A stretch of DNA of 64,000 nt from Alphaproteobacteria bacterium SO-S41 (GTDB lineage: Bacteria > Pseudomonadota > Alphaproteobacteria > Micropepsales > Micropepsaceae), in assembly GCA_019670725.1 (NCBI GenBank), contig AP024629.1, forward strand, positions 496,001 through 560,000, written 5' to 3'. A model generated the notes under the pieces. The model did not search any database. It had not been told where the DNA came from and worked only from the letters and a program-made list of their open reading frames with translations. This document shows, piece by piece, positions 63,817 through 64,000 of the stretch. Positions within the stretch are counted from its first letter, which is position 1, and the number at the start of each line of letters is the position of its first letter. The translations under genes were made by a program, and so were the position numbers.

Positions 63817-64000
63817 ATGCCGAAATTTCTTGAATTGAGCGATTCCCTGCTGACCTATGTGGAAGGCGTCTGCTCGCCCGAGACCGAGGCGCAGCGCTTC
63901 TGCCGGCAGGAGACGGCCGAGATGGGCCGGATTTCCGGCATGCAGATCGGGCCTGACCAGGGCGCCTTCCTGCAGATGCTGGTGCGGCTCATCGGCGCCA
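63817..64000 (+). CDS. O-methyltransferase family 3 protein (partial, N-terminus)
   Basis: Runs off the right edge. MPKFLELSDSLLTYVEGVCS, ETEAQRFCRQETAEMGRISG and DQGAFLQMLVRLIGA match the start of SAM-dependent caffeoyl-CoA-type O-methyltransferases, just ahead of their SAM-binding glycine loop. AAAGGAAA lies upstream, and GATATAA (63799-63805) may serve as a -10. Substrate unknown. Confidence 0.85.
   Translation, partial: MPKFLELSDSLLTYVEGVCSPETEAQRFCRQETAEMGRISGMQIGPDQGAFLQMLVRLIGA

Overview
The window is high-GC chromosomal DNA from an alphaproteobacterium. The evidence is gene order: dapF-mtaB-ftsY-ispZ, acnA beside ccmABCDG, ffh-rpsP-rimM-trmD-rplS and rpmI-rplT-pheS-pheT. EcfG-type promoter matches and dispersed palindromic intergenic repeats agree with this. 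The genus cannot be fixed from the sequence alone. I found no rRNA, tRNA, CRISPR array, insertion sequence or prophage module.

Layout. 1-7.1 kb: a circularly permuted ATP-grasp protein and a very large transglutaminase/DUF2126 protein (minus strand), a YidB-like protein, a small secreted protein, and an alkylation-repair pair (Ada-N/AlkA fusion plus Ogt). 7.1-15.6 kb: a membrane-anchored winged-helix/TPR regulator, DUF2239 and GIY-YIG proteins, an SDR, a uridine-kinase-like protein, two tiny genes, an aldo/keto reductase, a carboxylesterase and a HAD hydrolase. 15.6-20.9 kb: acetyl-CoA acetyltransferase, an alpha/beta hydrolase, an M3 peptidase and a membrane-anchored nuclease. 20.9-24.3 kb: an accessory-looking block with a 27-residue membrane peptide, a 12-cysteine protein of unknown function, a frameshifted YciI remnant, a host-attachment-family protein, a YefM/YoeB toxin-antitoxin pair and an orphan CobT-like VWA protein. 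24.4-29.0 kb: rpmI, rplT, pheS, an ASCH-domain gene and pheT. 29.1-30.5 kb: a single-domain response regulator, then a zinc-ribbon protein and a membrane protein that both end in Arg/Asp-rich tails.

30.5-37.4 kb: acnA (minus), an enoyl-CoA hydratase, and the cytochrome c maturation operon ccmABCDG, preceded by a good promoter, a 19-codon leader ORF and an intrinsic terminator arranged like an attenuator. 37.4-39.8 kb: a small unknown protein, MarR, NUDIX, and a membrane protein with its winged-helix partner. 39.8-44.9 kb (minus): a tightly overlapping operon dapF-mtaB-ftsY-[GH29 fucosidase]-ispZ. 45-50.6 kb: GST, membrane protein, S9 prolyl oligopeptidase, ArfB, lipoprotein and an ASCH-like protein, with two related intergenic repeats. 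50.9-55.3 kb: ffh-rpsP-rimM-trmD-rplS and a DUF1223 protein. 55.4-62.1 kb (minus): an ABC-F ATPase, a cupin, and a Gld-like ABC-2 operon (ATPase, permease, GldG-like and DUF4340 proteins). 62.2-64 kb: a membrane protein, an SDR, a probable minus-strand small RNA with an exposed anti-Shine-Dalgarno segment, and the start of an O-methyltransferase gene.

Most genes are housekeeping. The points most worth a second look are the leader upstream of ccmA, the orphan CobT-VWA gene and its neighbours, the candidate sRNA near the right end, and the ASCH and fucosidase genes embedded by translational coupling in conserved housekeeping operons. All functional calls come from reading motifs and remembered family patterns; no database search was run.
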